Shown: positions 8,389-16,184, numbered from the stretch's first letter. The stretch is 36,618 nt of DNA from Candidatus Hermodarchaeota archaeon (GCA_016839365.1 JAEOUH010000028.1:1-36618), one strand, 5' to 3'. Numbers and translations: made by a program. Notes: generated from the sequence alone by a model not told the origin.

Positions 8389-8924
8389 GATTGTTCCTCC
8401 TCCTCATCATCGGGAAGCCGGATTTCCAATTGTAAAAATTCGCGCTGTTTCTGTTTACGGTACTGCTGCCAACGGCTAAGGGCAAAGTAACTTGCAAGAA
8501 TTGAAATTAGAATGACAGCAAAGATAAACACGATTTGGGCCTGAACTTGTGCAGTGGTTGTGACACCGCGCAGATAGGCTTCGTTGCTCACGGCGTTTGC
8601 GGTGGATTCTGCATTTTCAGCCAATGTGATAGCTGTGGCATAGTCTGCTGCCGTGTAGGCGTTGCGGGCTTGGTTCAGCTCTGTGATAGCGCCATTAAGT
8701 GTTCCGATGAGATCGGTAATCGATGAACCAGCGTTATCGGCGAAGACCAGGTTGATATAAGCGGCATTGATGGCGCTTTGTGCTGTGTCAATGGCCTGCA
8801 GTGCCTGGCTGGGCTGGGAATGGGTCGCAGCGACGGGAGATATTCTAAACCCTTGCAAAAATAGCCCTTGGCTCATTGCTAGAAGAGGGATAACCAAGAT
8901 CAAAACGAAATAGCGACGCTGCAT
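8385..8924 (-). CDS. Exported helical protein with C-terminal membrane anchor
   Basis: 179 aa. It has a signal-peptide-like N-terminus (FVLILVIPLLAMSQGLFLQG), an Ala/Asn-rich helical ectodomain (about 40-135) likely to fold as a helical hairpin, a TM segment (about 136-156, IVFIFAVILISILASYFAL) and a charged cytoplasmic tail ending DDEEEEQS. No enzyme motif is visible. This architecture is common in archaeal envelope proteins near glycan and S-layer genes. Together with 7885-8388 (4-base overlap) it forms a two-gene unit; the DUF1616-like TM gene is transcribed divergently from 8973. Confidence 0.7.
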   Translation of the reverse strand: MQRRYFVLILVIPLLAMSQGLFLQGFRISPVAATHSQPSQALQAIDTAQSAINAAYINLVFADNAGSSITDLIGTLNGAITELNQARNAYTAADYATAITLAENAESTANAVSNEAYLRGVTTTAQVQAQIVFIFAVILISILASYFALSRWQQYRKQKQREFLQLEIRLPDDEEEEQS

Positions 8925-8972
8925 ATGATTCGAGAGAATAGGGGACTCAAAGGTTAAAAGAATCTTTGCTTA

Positions 8973-9635
8973 ATGATGACCGCGGATGGACTCTTCATGC
9001 TGCTTCGTGAAAAAGACACCTATGTTCCCGAAACCGTTAGAGAACTAATCCTCGAAGCGCTTCGCAGTCGCCGTTTTTCCACCGTCCAGGAAGTTGTGGC
9101 GGACCTGAAAACCAAAGGGGTGCCAGAAGAGGTAACAACCCGCATGATTAAGGACCTTGCTCAAGAAGGGCAACTGCTTTTGAACTTGCCTGGCGCTTCT
9201 GATGGAACCGTGATGACACCTGTAGCAAACCTTTGGGCCTATTTGCGCAGTACGCTGGCGTTGGATCTGTGGGTCACTTTACTTTTATTGGTGCTTGGGG
9301 TCGCAACGGTCTTTTTCATCCCTGTGGAGATGTTTCCTGCAGTGGTGTTGCGGTGGATATTTGGAGGGTTACTGCTGGTTTTTGTGCCCGGATTTGGATT
9401 TATTCGTGCTCTGTTCCCCTTTGAACGCTTTATTGACCGCTGGGAAAGGCTTGCGCTCTCGTGTGGCTTAAGCATTGCTTTGGCGGTGTTGGTGGCTTTT
9501 GGCTTGAATTTTACTCCATTTGGGATTACCCTTGTTCCCACGACCATTGTGCTTGCTGTGATTACCGTGCTGAGTATTTTGATTGCCACCGTCCGGCGGG
9601 CACGTGTTCTCATCGCTTCCAGTCCCAGTGAATAA
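8973..9635 (+). CDS. DUF1616-type membrane protein (N-terminal four-TM part)
   Basis: 220 aa. A soluble helical region (about 1-75, with YVPETVRELILEAL and VQEVVADLKTKGV, winged-helix-like) precedes four TM helices. The pair RWIFGGLLLVFVPGFGF and ERLALSCGLSIALAVLVAFG is the recognisable DUF1616 core. These proteins accompany glycan and envelope genes in archaea, but their function is unknown. The usual exported C-terminal domain is missing; a candidate is encoded divergently at 7885-8388. A TATA-like GGTTAAAAG at 8951-8959 lies so close to the ATG at 8973 that a leaderless start at the ATG at 8997 is also possible. Confidence 0.75.
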   Translation: MMTADGLFMLLREKDTYVPETVRELILEALRSRRFSTVQEVVADLKTKGVPEEVTTRMIKDLAQEGQLLLNLPGASDGTVMTPVANLWAYLRSTLALDLWVTLLLLVLGVATVFFIPVEMFPAVVLRWIFGGLLLVFVPGFGFIRALFPFERFIDRWERLALSCGLSIALAVLVAFGLNFTPFGITLVPTTIVLAVITVLSILIATVRRARVLIASSPSE

Positions 9636-9644
9636 ACTGAGCCT

Positions 9645-10706
9645 TTAGAGAGCTTTGAGGTTCTTGACAAGACAATCGGGAGGACATGCACCCTTTTTGA
9701 TACGATAGTGTGGACATATGACTGAGCCTGGAGGGATAACTGCGCCGGTGTCAAGAATGGCCCCGTCACCAATGATGGTGTACTTGTCTAGTGTTAACGC
9801 TTTCCCGATGATGGCACCATGACCAACGATTGACTGGTGAATGGTTACCTCTGCGCCAATGATGGCATCATCGAATATGACCGCGTTGGAGATCTTTGTA
9901 TTGTTGCCTATAGTGACGTGGTTGCCAATAGTGACATCGGAGGCAATCTGAGCTGAAGAGGCGATTTTCGTGTCTTCTCCGATCTGTGGCGTTTTTCCGA
10001 TTTTTCCACGCAGGGCATGGTGGGCTTCAAGGAAGGAGGCGGGGGTACCAGTGTCAACCCAGATTCCGTGGTGTTCCCAACCGTAGACGGGAGCGGATTG
10101 GCAAAGTTGAGGGAATACGTCGTATTCGATTGACACTTCTTGATCAGGGGGAATCTGTTCCAGGATGGTGGAATCGAGTACATAACAGCCCGCGTTGATA
10201 AGATTACTGGGGGCTTGACGGGGAGGTGGTTTTTCAACAAATTGGTGTATTTGTCCATTGGTGGTGATATCAACGACTCCATAACGACTAGGATCTTCGA
10301 CACGATACAAGGCAATCGTGGCCACGGCTTGGTGTTCTTGGTGATATTGGAGCATATGATTATATGCCATATCCGAGACAATATCACCGTTTAAAACGAG
10401 AAACCGTTCAACGTCTTGTAAGTAGGGTTCAGCGTGTTTTATCGCCCCCGCGGTTCCCAGGGGTTGGGGTTCAACAGAAAAGTGCAAGGTCACCTCGGAG
10501 TTGGCGCTATTCTCAAGCCCGCTTCGGAGTTGCTCAGTATTATAGCCGGTTGCTAGGATAACCTCATTGATTCCTGATTTGGTGAGTTGACTGATGATGT
10601 ACCCGATGAGTGTGGATTCGGCAAGGGGGAGGAGTTGTTTGGGGCGCGTACACGTTAGGGAGCGGAGGCGTGTACCAAATCCGCCGGCAAGGATGAGGGC
10701 TTTCAT
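9645..10706 (-). CDS. Sugar-phosphate nucleotidyltransferase with left-handed beta-helix domain
   Basis: 353 aa. The N-terminal pyrophosphorylase domain (about 1-235) has the nucleotide-binding signature LILAGGFGTRLRSLTCTRPK, then VLNGDIV, the FVEKPP strand and INAGCYVLD. The C-terminal third is made of hexapeptide repeats (SAQIASDVTIGNHVTIGN...), forming a left-handed beta-helix as in GlmU-like and GDP-mannose pyrophosphorylase-like enzymes. It activates a sugar-1-phosphate to an NDP-sugar for the neighbouring glycosyltransferases. Whether the product is dTDP-glucose, GDP-mannose or UDP-GlcNAc cannot be decided from motifs alone. It has its own TATA box. Confidence 0.92.
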   Translation of the reverse strand: MKALILAGGFGTRLRSLTCTRPKQLLPLAESTLIGYIISQLTKSGINEVILATGYNTEQLRSGLENSANSEVTLHFSVEPQPLGTAGAIKHAEPYLQDVERFLVLNGDIVSDMAYNHMLQYHQEHQAVATIALYRVEDPSRYGVVDITTNGQIHQFVEKPPPRQAPSNLINAGCYVLDSTILEQIPPDQEVSIEYDVFPQLCQSAPVYGWEHHGIWVDTGTPASFLEAHHALRGKIGKTPQIGEDTKIASSAQIASDVTIGNHVTIGNNTKISNAVIFDDAIIGAEVTIHQSIVGHGAIIGKALTLDKYTIIGDGAILDTGAVIPPGSVICPHYRIKKGACPPDCLVKNLKAL

Positions 10707-10741
10707 TGGTTTTCTTCCGAGATTTGTTTTGGATTGTGAGC

Positions 10742-10757
10742 CATAAGTATTTATGTG
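10742..10757 (-). promoter_or_regulatory. TATA box for the nucleotidyltransferase gene
   Basis: The minus strand reads CATAAATACTTATGG about 40 bases upstream of the ATG at 10706, a good position for an archaeal TATA element with a short leader. Confidence 0.4.
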
Positions 10758-10863
10758 GTTGGTGATTCATCTGTTCTAAGGATTGGGCTGCCTGTGGGTA
10801 AGACTTAAGAATAAAGCCTTATCAAGGCAGTCGCATATTCCCTATCATAAGGGGTAACCGATT

Positions 10864-11202
10864 ATGGCACGAGATAAAATCTATGGTTTCCTCATTCTCC
10901 TCTTCGCGATTCTAGTTCTACTTTATTACACCTATTGGGCATTAATCTATCCTTTCATGTTCTACACAGTCTATCCATCCTTCACGGGAGCATTTCCTGA
11001 TCTTTCTGGTCATCCGTGGTATCCATTCTTCGGCTGGATTCCAGTTCTGGCGGAGCCCTATTGGGCTGTGGCAATTCCGATATGGCTGGCGATTGTGCTT
11101 GTACTCTTCATTGTGGCTTGGATTGGTTGGACCATGCTTACGACTCCACCCCCGATTCCCCTTGAAGAAATTGAGGAAGAAGAGGAAGCAAAAGAAGAGT
11201 AA
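10864..11202 (+). CDS. Small two-TM membrane protein with acidic tail
   Basis: 112 aa. Two hydrophobic segments (about 7-33 and 68-94) flank a Trp/Tyr/Pro-rich loop (GHPWYPFFGWIPVLAEPYW). The C-terminus is highly acidic (EEIEEEEEAKEE). An AGGGGT stretch lies about 9 bases before the ATG and CTTAAGAATA at 10804-10813 is a possible TATA box. A hairpin terminator follows at 11227. I do not recognise a family; the acidic tail should be cytoplasmic. HypC lies convergent downstream but nothing links the two. Confidence 0.75.
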   Translation: MARDKIYGFLILLFAILVLLYYTYWALIYPFMFYTVYPSFTGAFPDLSGHPWYPFFGWIPVLAEPYWAVAIPIWLAIVLVLFIVAWIGWTMLTTPPPIPLEEIEEEEEAKEE

Positions 11203-11226
11203 ACCACAAACCGTCGAGCATCGGCT

Positions 11227-11262
11227 GTCTCCCAAGTGGGAGACAACCCTTCTTTCTTTTCC
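11227..11262 (+). terminator. Hairpin terminator between convergent genes
   Basis: GTCTCCC-aagt-GGGAGAC (11227-11244) is a perfect 7-bp stem with a 4-nt loop, followed by a pyrimidine-rich tract with T triplets. It sits 25 bases after the two-TM gene and before the HypC stop, so it may serve both directions. Confidence 0.55.
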
Positions 11263-11295
11263 CTGTCAACTGTCTGCCAAAAATATGAGTGAAGA

Positions 11296-11529
11296 TTAGG
11301 TTTCGGGAGGTTGATCGCCAGTCAAGACTTCGCGCCAGAGCTCGAGGCTTTCTTCGGCTTCTTTTCGATCCATTTTTTGGATGGCATAACCAGTATGAAC
11401 AATGACATAGTCTCCCGGCTCAAGCTTCTCTAAGAGGGCTATGGAGACGGAGCGTTTCACGCCACCGAAATCGACGATGGCAGTGTTGTCTTTTACGCTG
11501 ACCACCTGGGCAGGGATGGCAAGACACAT
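11296..11529 (-). CDS. hypC: Hydrogenase maturation chaperone HypC/HupF
   Basis: 77 aa. It starts MCLAIPAQV, the invariant HypC N-terminus whose Cys2, after Met removal, carries the Fe(CN)2CO precursor with HypD and docks on the [NiFe] hydrogenase large subunit. The OB-fold continues with AIVDFGGVKRSVSIALL and GDYVIVHTGYAIQKMD, ending with the family helix EAEESLELWREVL. An ATG 6 bases upstream (11535) is in frame, but only the ATG at 11529 places Cys at position 2, so it is chosen. No other hyp or hydrogenase gene is in the window. Confidence 0.95.
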   Translation of the reverse strand: MCLAIPAQVVSVKDNTAIVDFGGVKRSVSIALLEKLEPGDYVIVHTGYAIQKMDRKEAEESLELWREVLTGDQPPET

Positions 11530-11597
11530 GATCATTCACTGCATAGTGTGTGGAGGCGGATGCTTCTTAAGCATTCTTGCGTTGCTAGAAGAATAAC

Positions 11598-12563
11598 GTG
11601 ATTAGGGTGACGATCAGCGACGCCCACCGATTAGCTAAAAAGTATGGGTACAAAGCGTTCATGGTTGAGCGGTATCTAGCCCTCTTCAAGGACCAAACGG
11701 ACCAATTTCTTCAAGGAAATGACCAGGAGTTCCCTAAAGCCATTCGCGTGAACACGCTCGCAATACCGATTCCGGAGGAGAAAAAGCGGTTAGAAGCCAA
11801 GGGATTTGACTTGGCACCGATTGATGGGCTAGCGTATGCGTTCCATGTACTCGAGTCACCGTTGGCTTTGGGAGCGACAACCGAATATTTGTTGGGTCAC
11901 TATATGTTGCAGAGTCCAGCTTCGATGTGGGCTGTTGAAGTTTTAGGACCACGTGGTGACCAGCTGGTAGTAGATATGTGCGCGGCCCCCGGGGGTAAAA
12001 CAACGCTCGTTGCACAGTTGATGAAAAATCAAGGAGCCATTGTTGCGACGGATATCAGCCGTAACCGAATTCGAAGCCTTCGATCGAACCTATCACGAAT
12101 GCGGGTGGAAAACAGCTTGGTGATGCGGATGGATGCAGCCCAATTACCTGATTTGGGGTTACAAGCGGATGCTGTCCTGCTAGATGCTCCGTGCACCGGT
12201 GAGGGATTAATCCCCTTAGATCCATCGCGAAAACAGAGTCGAACCCCTGCCGATTACACAACCCTAGCCCAGGTTCAGCAGAAACTAATCGTTGCAGGAG
12301 CTAAGCTGCTCCGTAAGGGTGGCGTCCTGGTTTATTCAACATGTTCGTTTGCTCCTGAGGAAAATGAGGAAATCATTGATTTTGCCCTACAAGAGTGTTC
12401 TTTACGGATTATTTCGACGAATTTACCGTTTGGCGATTCCGGGTTAACCACCTTTTTTGGTCGCGAGGTTGATGCGTCGCTACGATTAGCCCGACGGTTT
12501 TATCCCTATAAGCATGGGATGGAGGGTTTCTTTATTTGCAAAATGGAAAAACAAGCCGCCTGA
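11598..12563 (+). CDS. NOL1/NOP2/Sun-family RNA cytosine-C5 methyltransferase
   Basis: 321 aa. The SAM-binding motif I DMCAAPGGKTT (around residue 131) is followed by ATDISRNR, the catalytic LLDAPCTGEG (motif IV cysteine, for release) and VYSTCSFAPEENE (motif VI nucleophilic cysteine). The N-terminal part (FPKAIRVNTL) is the family's RNA-recognition domain. Archaeal members of this size make m5C in tRNA (positions 48/49, Trm4 type) or rRNA; the target here is not decided. It starts at a GTG. The following PUA gene begins inside it (28-base overlap), suggesting a coupled methyltransferase/RNA-binding pair. Confidence 0.93.
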   Translation: MIRVTISDAHRLAKKYGYKAFMVERYLALFKDQTDQFLQGNDQEFPKAIRVNTLAIPIPEEKKRLEAKGFDLAPIDGLAYAFHVLESPLALGATTEYLLGHYMLQSPASMWAVEVLGPRGDQLVVDMCAAPGGKTTLVAQLMKNQGAIVATDISRNRIRSLRSNLSRMRVENSLVMRMDAAQLPDLGLQADAVLLDAPCTGEGLIPLDPSRKQSRTPADYTTLAQVQQKLIVAGAKLLRKGGVLVYSTCSFAPEENEEIIDFALQECSLRIISTNLPFGDSGLTTFFGREVDASLRLARRFYPYKHGMEGFFICKMEKQAA

Positions 12564-13078
12564 TCTTCGGTCCCCCAAGTGAGGAAGAAACTCGGCAAAT
12601 CCGCCAAGGCCTGGTTCCCTTTATCTCAGAGGAGGCTGTTAATCGCCTTCTTGAAAAGAACCGATTGCTTCTAGGAAGAGGACGACGCAACGAGGTTTTC
12701 GTCGTATCCTCCCCGTTATGGAAGCTCTATGAACAGGTCCTGCCCAGACATCCCTATTTTATCGGCATTTTTCTGGGGGAGCTCCGAAAAGGAGAACTTT
12801 TACCAAGCCTGCATGTTCTGAATTATTTGAGTAGCAATATCAGACCAGAAGCGAAAATCTTAGCAGATGATAAAGGTGAACAACGATTCTTGTATGGTCA
12901 CTCACTTGCAACATCTGAGTTTGTTGGTCAAGATCTGAGTTCCGTGAAGTCGGGATCAGTGGTTGTTTTAAATGCGAAGGGGGAGGGATTAGGCTACGGG
13001 CACTTGACGAAATCAGGAGTTAAGACGCAGGTCAAAAATCGACTAGACTTAGGCTGGTATCTTCGCCGTGGTCGCTAG
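12536..13078 (+). CDS. NIP7-like PUA-domain RNA-binding protein
   Basis: 180 aa. An N-terminal alpha/beta domain (RLIFGPPSEEETRQIRQGL) is followed by a C-terminal PUA domain (from about residue 100), with ILADDKGEQRFLYGHSL, GSVVVLNAKGEGLGYG and the terminal VKNRLDLGWYLRRG, a hallmark of archaeal NIP7/PUA proteins linked to rRNA processing. No ATG is available near the start; the TTG at 12536, inside the upstream methyltransferase gene, gives the usual family N-terminus. Overlap with an m5C methyltransferase suggests joint action in RNA maturation, an inference from context. Confidence 0.85.
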   Translation: MQNGKTSRLIFGPPSEEETRQIRQGLVPFISEEAVNRLLEKNRLLLGRGRRNEVFVVSSPLWKLYEQVLPRHPYFIGIFLGELRKGELLPSLHVLNYLSSNIRPEAKILADDKGEQRFLYGHSLATSEFVGQDLSSVKSGSVVVLNAKGEGLGYGHLTKSGVKTQVKNRLDLGWYLRRGR

Positions 13079-13161
13079 ACCGTCTTCTTGAATCTTATGT
13101 GGACTAGCCTGGTTAAGAAATGGATGGAGAAGTAGGGATTATGTGTGTGCCCCTTAGATGG

Positions 13162-13470
13162 TTAGCCAAAGAGGGCGCCAAGACCGGCTACTTCTTCAGG
13201 CTTTTCTTCCTCTTCTTCTTCTTTCTTGGGCTTCTTTTCTGCGGGCTTATCAGCTGGAGCAGCAGCAGGGGCGGCTGCGGGAGCCGCGGCAGCGATGGGG
13301 ACAGCTTTGATAGCCTCATCGATGTTGATGTCTTTGAGTGTGGCGACGAGGGCTTTGATACGGCCTTCATCGGGTGTTACGCCTGCGGCTTCGAGCACCT
13401 TGGTTAGACCGGCAGCGGAGACTTTTTTGCCCGCCTTGTGAAGGAGCATTGCACTGTATATGTATTCCAT
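13162..13470 (-). CDS. rpl12: Ribosomal stalk protein P1 (archaeal L12)
   Basis: 102 aa. An N-terminal dimerisation domain ([16 protein letters not shown], then [16 protein letters not shown]) is joined by an Ala/Pro hinge ([14 protein letters not shown]) to an acidic tail (KKEEEEEEK) ending GLGALFG, the peptide that binds translation factors aEF1A and aEF2. It is the distal gene of the uL11-uL1-uL10-P1 set. A TATA-like element at 13542-13555 and an 85-base gap after uL10 suggest an extra internal promoter, useful because P1 is needed in several copies per ribosome. GGAGG lies 11 bases before the ATG. Confidence 0.97.
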   Translation of the reverse strand: MEYIYSAMLLHKAGKKVSAAGLTKVLEAAGVTPDEGRIKALVATLKDINIDEAIKAVPIAAAAPAAAPAAAPADKPAEKKPKKEEEEEEKPEEVAGLGALFG

Positions 13471-13541
13471 TTTTCGTTCGTCCTCCGTGTTTCTTGGGGA
13501 AGACAGGGGCGTTACCTGTGAGGGGGAACGCTCTGTTGTGG

Positions 13542-13555
13542 CGTATTTTAATCTT
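13542..13555 (-). promoter_or_regulatory. Internal TATA-like promoter for P1
   Basis: The minus strand reads AAGATTAAAATACGC between uL10 and P1, about 75 bases before the P1 ATG. The predicted leader can fold small hairpins (for example ACAGG with CCTGT at 13503-13519). Confidence 0.4.
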
Positions 13556-13575
13556 TTGTCTTCATTACACCAGGT

Positions 13576-14502
13576 TTAGTTCGGCAGGGCATCCGGATTC
13601 TTATTCCGGATTGCCTGCACAAGTGCAGTGGCACTTTGCTCTGCTTGCGCTAGGATTTGCTCAGTCGTTTCATCAGTGAGGATTGCAGCAAAGAGAGAAA
13701 GGCTTCGACTTTCTTGGACCACCTTCTGTAACAGGAATGGCAAAGTCTCTTCGCTGATATAGTTCGCTGTCAGGGCAAGCGCCAATGCCTCTTGACCAGC
13801 AATAGTAAGTTGATCGACCACGTCGCTTCTCGAAATTTTGAAGACATCCGCAGAGAGGATGAGCCCATTATCGTAAGCAACGACCAGATGGAGTACAATT
13901 TCGTATGGTTCTAGGCCTAGTCGGGATAAGACGAGGGCTTGTTCCCGAGAAACAGTTTCACCGGCTTTCACGATGACATGGTCTTGGGTAATCCAGATGG
14001 ATCCGCCTTGAATGCGAGTTTTGAGCCCCACTTGACCGAGCTCAGAGATCAGGGGTCCGGGTGGAAATCCAGTATTTCCAGCTTCGATTGTGATGTCGAT
14101 GGGGGAAACGGTTCCTGCCTTAGCTGGGGCTTTGGCTTTGTTTTGTTGGAGTAGATCGCTGAGTTCAAAGGGGCTAATGTCAGTGAAGGCAAAGGCACTG
14201 GACCCTACAACATAGGGGATAAGCTTATCAAGATTCTTTTTCTCGGTTGCCGCTTGCTCGAGGGCTCGGATCATTAGTGCATTCCGTGCCATGTGGATAT
14301 TGGCGGTGTCCCGGAGAACCTTTTTGATGGTTTGGAATTGTTTTGACCCAATCTGTTCGGTGCGAAGCAAAGAGATATAGTCATACTTTTTGAGCAGGGA
14401 CACGAGGTGAGCAACCTCAGCGAGCTTCGCTTTAGGAACGGGACGTCCTTTACTGGTATGGGGAACAGCAGCAGTTGGCGAAGATTCTTGTTTTGCACTC
14501 AT
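13576..14502 (-). CDS. rplP0: Ribosomal stalk base protein uL10 (P0) without the acidic C-terminal tail
   Basis: 308 aa. It anchors P1 dimers to 23S rRNA. After an unusual Ala/Pro/Lys leader of about 27 residues come the rRNA-binding domain (VSLLKKYDYISLLRTEQIG, RDTANIHMARNAL), the archaeal insertion domain (GNTGFPPGPLISELGQVGL, QGGSIWITQDHVIVKAGE) and the P1-binding helices (LPFLLQKVVQESRSLSLFAA to ALVQAIRNKN). It then stops at NPDALPN. Most archaeal P0 proteins continue into a Glu-rich linker ending like P1 (GLGALFG). The 85 bases after the stop do not encode such a tail in the same frame, so this is not a simple nonsense mutation. Confidence 0.95.
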   Translation of the reverse strand: MSAKQESSPTAAVPHTSKGRPVPKAKLAEVAHLVSLLKKYDYISLLRTEQIGSKQFQTIKKVLRDTANIHMARNALMIRALEQAATEKKNLDKLIPYVVGSSAFAFTDISPFELSDLLQQNKAKAPAKAGTVSPIDITIEAGNTGFPPGPLISELGQVGLKTRIQGGSIWITQDHVIVKAGETVSREQALVLSRLGLEPYEIVLHLVVAYDNGLILSADVFKISRSDVVDQLTIAGQEALALALTANYISEETLPFLLQKVVQESRSLSLFAAILTDETTEQILAQAEQSATALVQAIRNKNPDALPN

Positions 14503-14519
14503 AATGTGTCACCGTCTTG

Positions 14520-15170
14520 TTATATCTGAATCTGGAATGGGGGTCCCATAGTGGTTTTGGTGAAGATTTTGTCAATATTTTGCATACCGCGCTCAAGGTT
14601 CCTTTCAAGCGAGGTGACTACAGCTTGGATATTCTCAGCGACAATCTTGGGCTGCATCGATCGCTTACCAACTTTGGCTTGAACGACCAGGTTCTTGCGC
14701 ATTCGGAGTTTGACGGATGAAGAGAATTCTGAGAGGAGATTTGTGACGTCGGTGTCAGGAGAGACAGGGCGTGGCATCTTTCCACGTGGACCAAGAAAAG
14801 GACCCAAGACCCGACCTACGAGTGGCATCATATCAGCTTGAGCAATGAAAAAATCAATTTCCTCAGCTAATGCCTTTGCTGCATCCTTATTTGCCTCTAA
14901 CTGTTCGATATCTTCTACTTCCAAGACATGCGCTGCACCCGAATTTCGAGCGTTAAAAGCAAAATTTCCAGAACCTATAACCGCAACCTTGACACCCTGA
15001 CCGGTACTATGGGGGAGAGTGACATCAACATTGAGCTGTTTACCACCTTTTTTGAGGTCAATGCCCTTCAAGTTCACGATGACTTCCATGGCCTCTTCGA
15101 ACTTGCGCTTCTTCGACTGCGTTTGCGCTTCGCTGACCGCAGAGACAATATTGTCCAGCTTCAATGACAT
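14520..15170 (-). CDS. rpl1: Large ribosomal subunit protein uL1
   Basis: 216 aa, the family's usual archaeal length. It forms the L1 stalk and binds 23S rRNA helices 76-78; in archaea it can also repress its own operon by binding its mRNA. Motifs are DLKKGGKQLNVDVTLPHSTG, LVGRVLGPFLGPRGKMPRPV (the L1 signature) and KRSMQPKIVAENI. A GTG at 15182 is in frame, but AGGTGA lies 8 bases before the ATG at 15170, which is chosen. It starts 17 bases after the uL11 stop and ends 17 bases before the uL10 ATG. Confidence 0.97.
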   Translation of the reverse strand: MSLKLDNIVSAVSEAQTQSKKRKFEEAMEVIVNLKGIDLKKGGKQLNVDVTLPHSTGQGVKVAVIGSGNFAFNARNSGAAHVLEVEDIEQLEANKDAAKALAEEIDFFIAQADMMPLVGRVLGPFLGPRGKMPRPVSPDTDVTNLLSEFSSSVKLRMRKNLVVQAKVGKRSMQPKIVAENIQAVVTSLERNLERGMQNIDKIFTKTTMGPPFQIQI

Positions 15171-15187
15171 CCTTGATTTCACCTGGT

Positions 15188-15670
15188 TTATCCTTGTAGT
15201 TTATCGGCATGGGCGCCTTCATCAATTTCCTTTTGAACTGACCGGGCATCCATTCCATCCACAGTGACACCCATACTTACGCAAGTACCAAGTACCGATT
15301 TCACACGATTCGCAAGCGAACTACCCAACAGGTCATTCTCCTTTGCACGGGCAACCTTCACCACTTTATCAAAGGAAATGTCACCGGTGATTTCTGTCCC
15401 AGTTGCACCAGTACCCTTCTCAACACCCACCTCCTTGATAATCAACGCGGAGGTTGGAGGAAGACCGATGGTGATCTCAAATTCTTTGGTATCGTCATCC
15501 ACAACAATGGTGACCGGAACCTTCAGCCCTTTCAGGTCTTCTGTCTGCCTGTTGATTTCTTGGACAATCTGATACAAGTTAGCCCCGGTCGGTCCTAGGA
15601 TTGGGGCGATGGGGGGTCCAGCTGATGCTTTTCCGCCTTCTACGAGGGCTTCACAGATGACTTTGCCCAT
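15188..15670 (-). CDS. rpl11: Large ribosomal subunit protein uL11
   Basis: 160 aa. The N-terminal domain reads EGGKASAGPPIAPILGPTGA, and the C-terminal rRNA-binding domain has SALIIKEVGVEKG, KVVKVARAKENDLLG and VKSVLGTCVSMGVTVDG. It sits at the stalk base with uL10 and contacts the GTPase centre. First gene of the uL11-uL1-uL10-P1 operon. GAGGAG lies about 9 bases before the ATG, and a TATA element at 15716-15730 is about 25 bases upstream of the expected transcript start. Confidence 0.97.
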   Translation of the reverse strand: MGKVICEALVEGGKASAGPPIAPILGPTGANLYQIVQEINRQTEDLKGLKVPVTIVVDDDTKEFEITIGLPPTSALIIKEVGVEKGTGATGTEITGDISFDKVVKVARAKENDLLGSSLANRVKSVLGTCVSMGVTVDGMDARSVQKEIDEGAHADKLQG

Positions 15671-15715
15671 TGGTGGTTTCTCCTCTTGTATGGATTCAGC
15701 TCCTTGAACTTGAGG

Positions 15716-15730
15716 CAGTTTTTAAATGTT
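15716..15730 (-). promoter_or_regulatory. TATA box of the uL11-uL1-uL10-P1 operon
   Basis: The minus strand reads ACATTTAAAAACTG about 50 bases before the uL11 ATG. It lies between the uL11 gene and the stop of the small membrane gene at 15751. Confidence 0.5.
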
Positions 15731-15750
15731 CTGCTGCTACGCGGAGGAAT

Positions 15751-15975
15751 TCACTCTCGGCGACGAATGTAGTAGATGCCGAAGATGAGAATGCTGAGGA
15801 AAAATGCTAGATGTGCGAGGGCATAACCAATGATGATTGGTAATATGAAAGCTGGTCCAAGAAAGATGAGGGCAAGGACCATAAGGGAATTTGATAAGAT
15901 GAATCCTGCAAAGAGGATGAGAATGATCCACATTTCTTTTGAGAGCCGTTGTGATGACTGTTTGTGCTCATTCAT
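15751..15975 (-). CDS. Small two-TM membrane protein
   Basis: About 74 aa. A short polar N-terminus (MNEHKQSSQRLSKEM) is followed by two TM helices (WIILILFAGFILSNSLMVLA and IIIGYALAHLAFFLSILIFG) and a basic end, YYIRRRE. The frame is open far upstream, but AGGTG lies 8 bases before the ATG at 15975 and the upstream region encodes another gene in a different frame, so the short form is right. It follows the 55-aa protein gene at 16017-16184 by 41 bases on the same strand. No family recognised. Confidence 0.65.
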   Translation of the reverse strand: MNEHKQSSQRLSKEMWIILILFAGFILSNSLMVLALIFLGPAFILPIIIGYALAHLAFFLSILIFGIYYIRRRE

Positions 15976-16016
15976 CTGCATGACACCTGTTACGCTTTCT
16001 CCTGAAGGCTTCGATG

Positions 16017-16184
16017 CTAGCCATTTAGTAGTTTTGGTATGAGTTTGGGTTTTAGATATTTTGTGCAAAGCATGGCAGTGATTGCCATTAACAAGGTCAG
16101 AATTGCAAATGCAATAACTAAAGCTGAACGAAATATGAAGTATCGGGTAGTACCCCATTTCGTGAACAACCCTTCCTCAACCAT
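16017..16184 (-). CDS. 55-aa single-TM membrane protein
   Basis: A short gene read MVEEGLFTKWGTTRYFIFR, then one TM helix (about 21-40, ALVIAFAILTLLMAITAMLC) and a basic tail KPKLIPKLLNG. GAGGG lies 6 bases before the ATG and the minus strand has a TATA-like AAGTATTAATTA at 16218-16232, about 35-50 bases upstream. It leads a two-gene unit with the small membrane protein at 15751-15975. Its frame differs from the long open frame that spans this region on the same strand. No family recognised. Confidence 0.6.
   Translation of the reverse strand: MVEEGLFTKWGTTRYFIFRSALVIAFAILTLLMAITAMLCTKYLKPKLIPKLLNG

Noticed and set aside
13120-13407. Plus-strand ORF opposite P1
   Set aside because: Antisense to the clear P1 gene; Ser/Gly/Cys-rich low-complexity translation of the Ala/Glu codons.
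16017-16158. N-terminal extension of the 15751-15975 protein up to 16158
   Set aside because: The extension lies in another frame over the 55-aa gene, has Cys/His-rich composition without family features, and a good RBS precedes ATG 15975.
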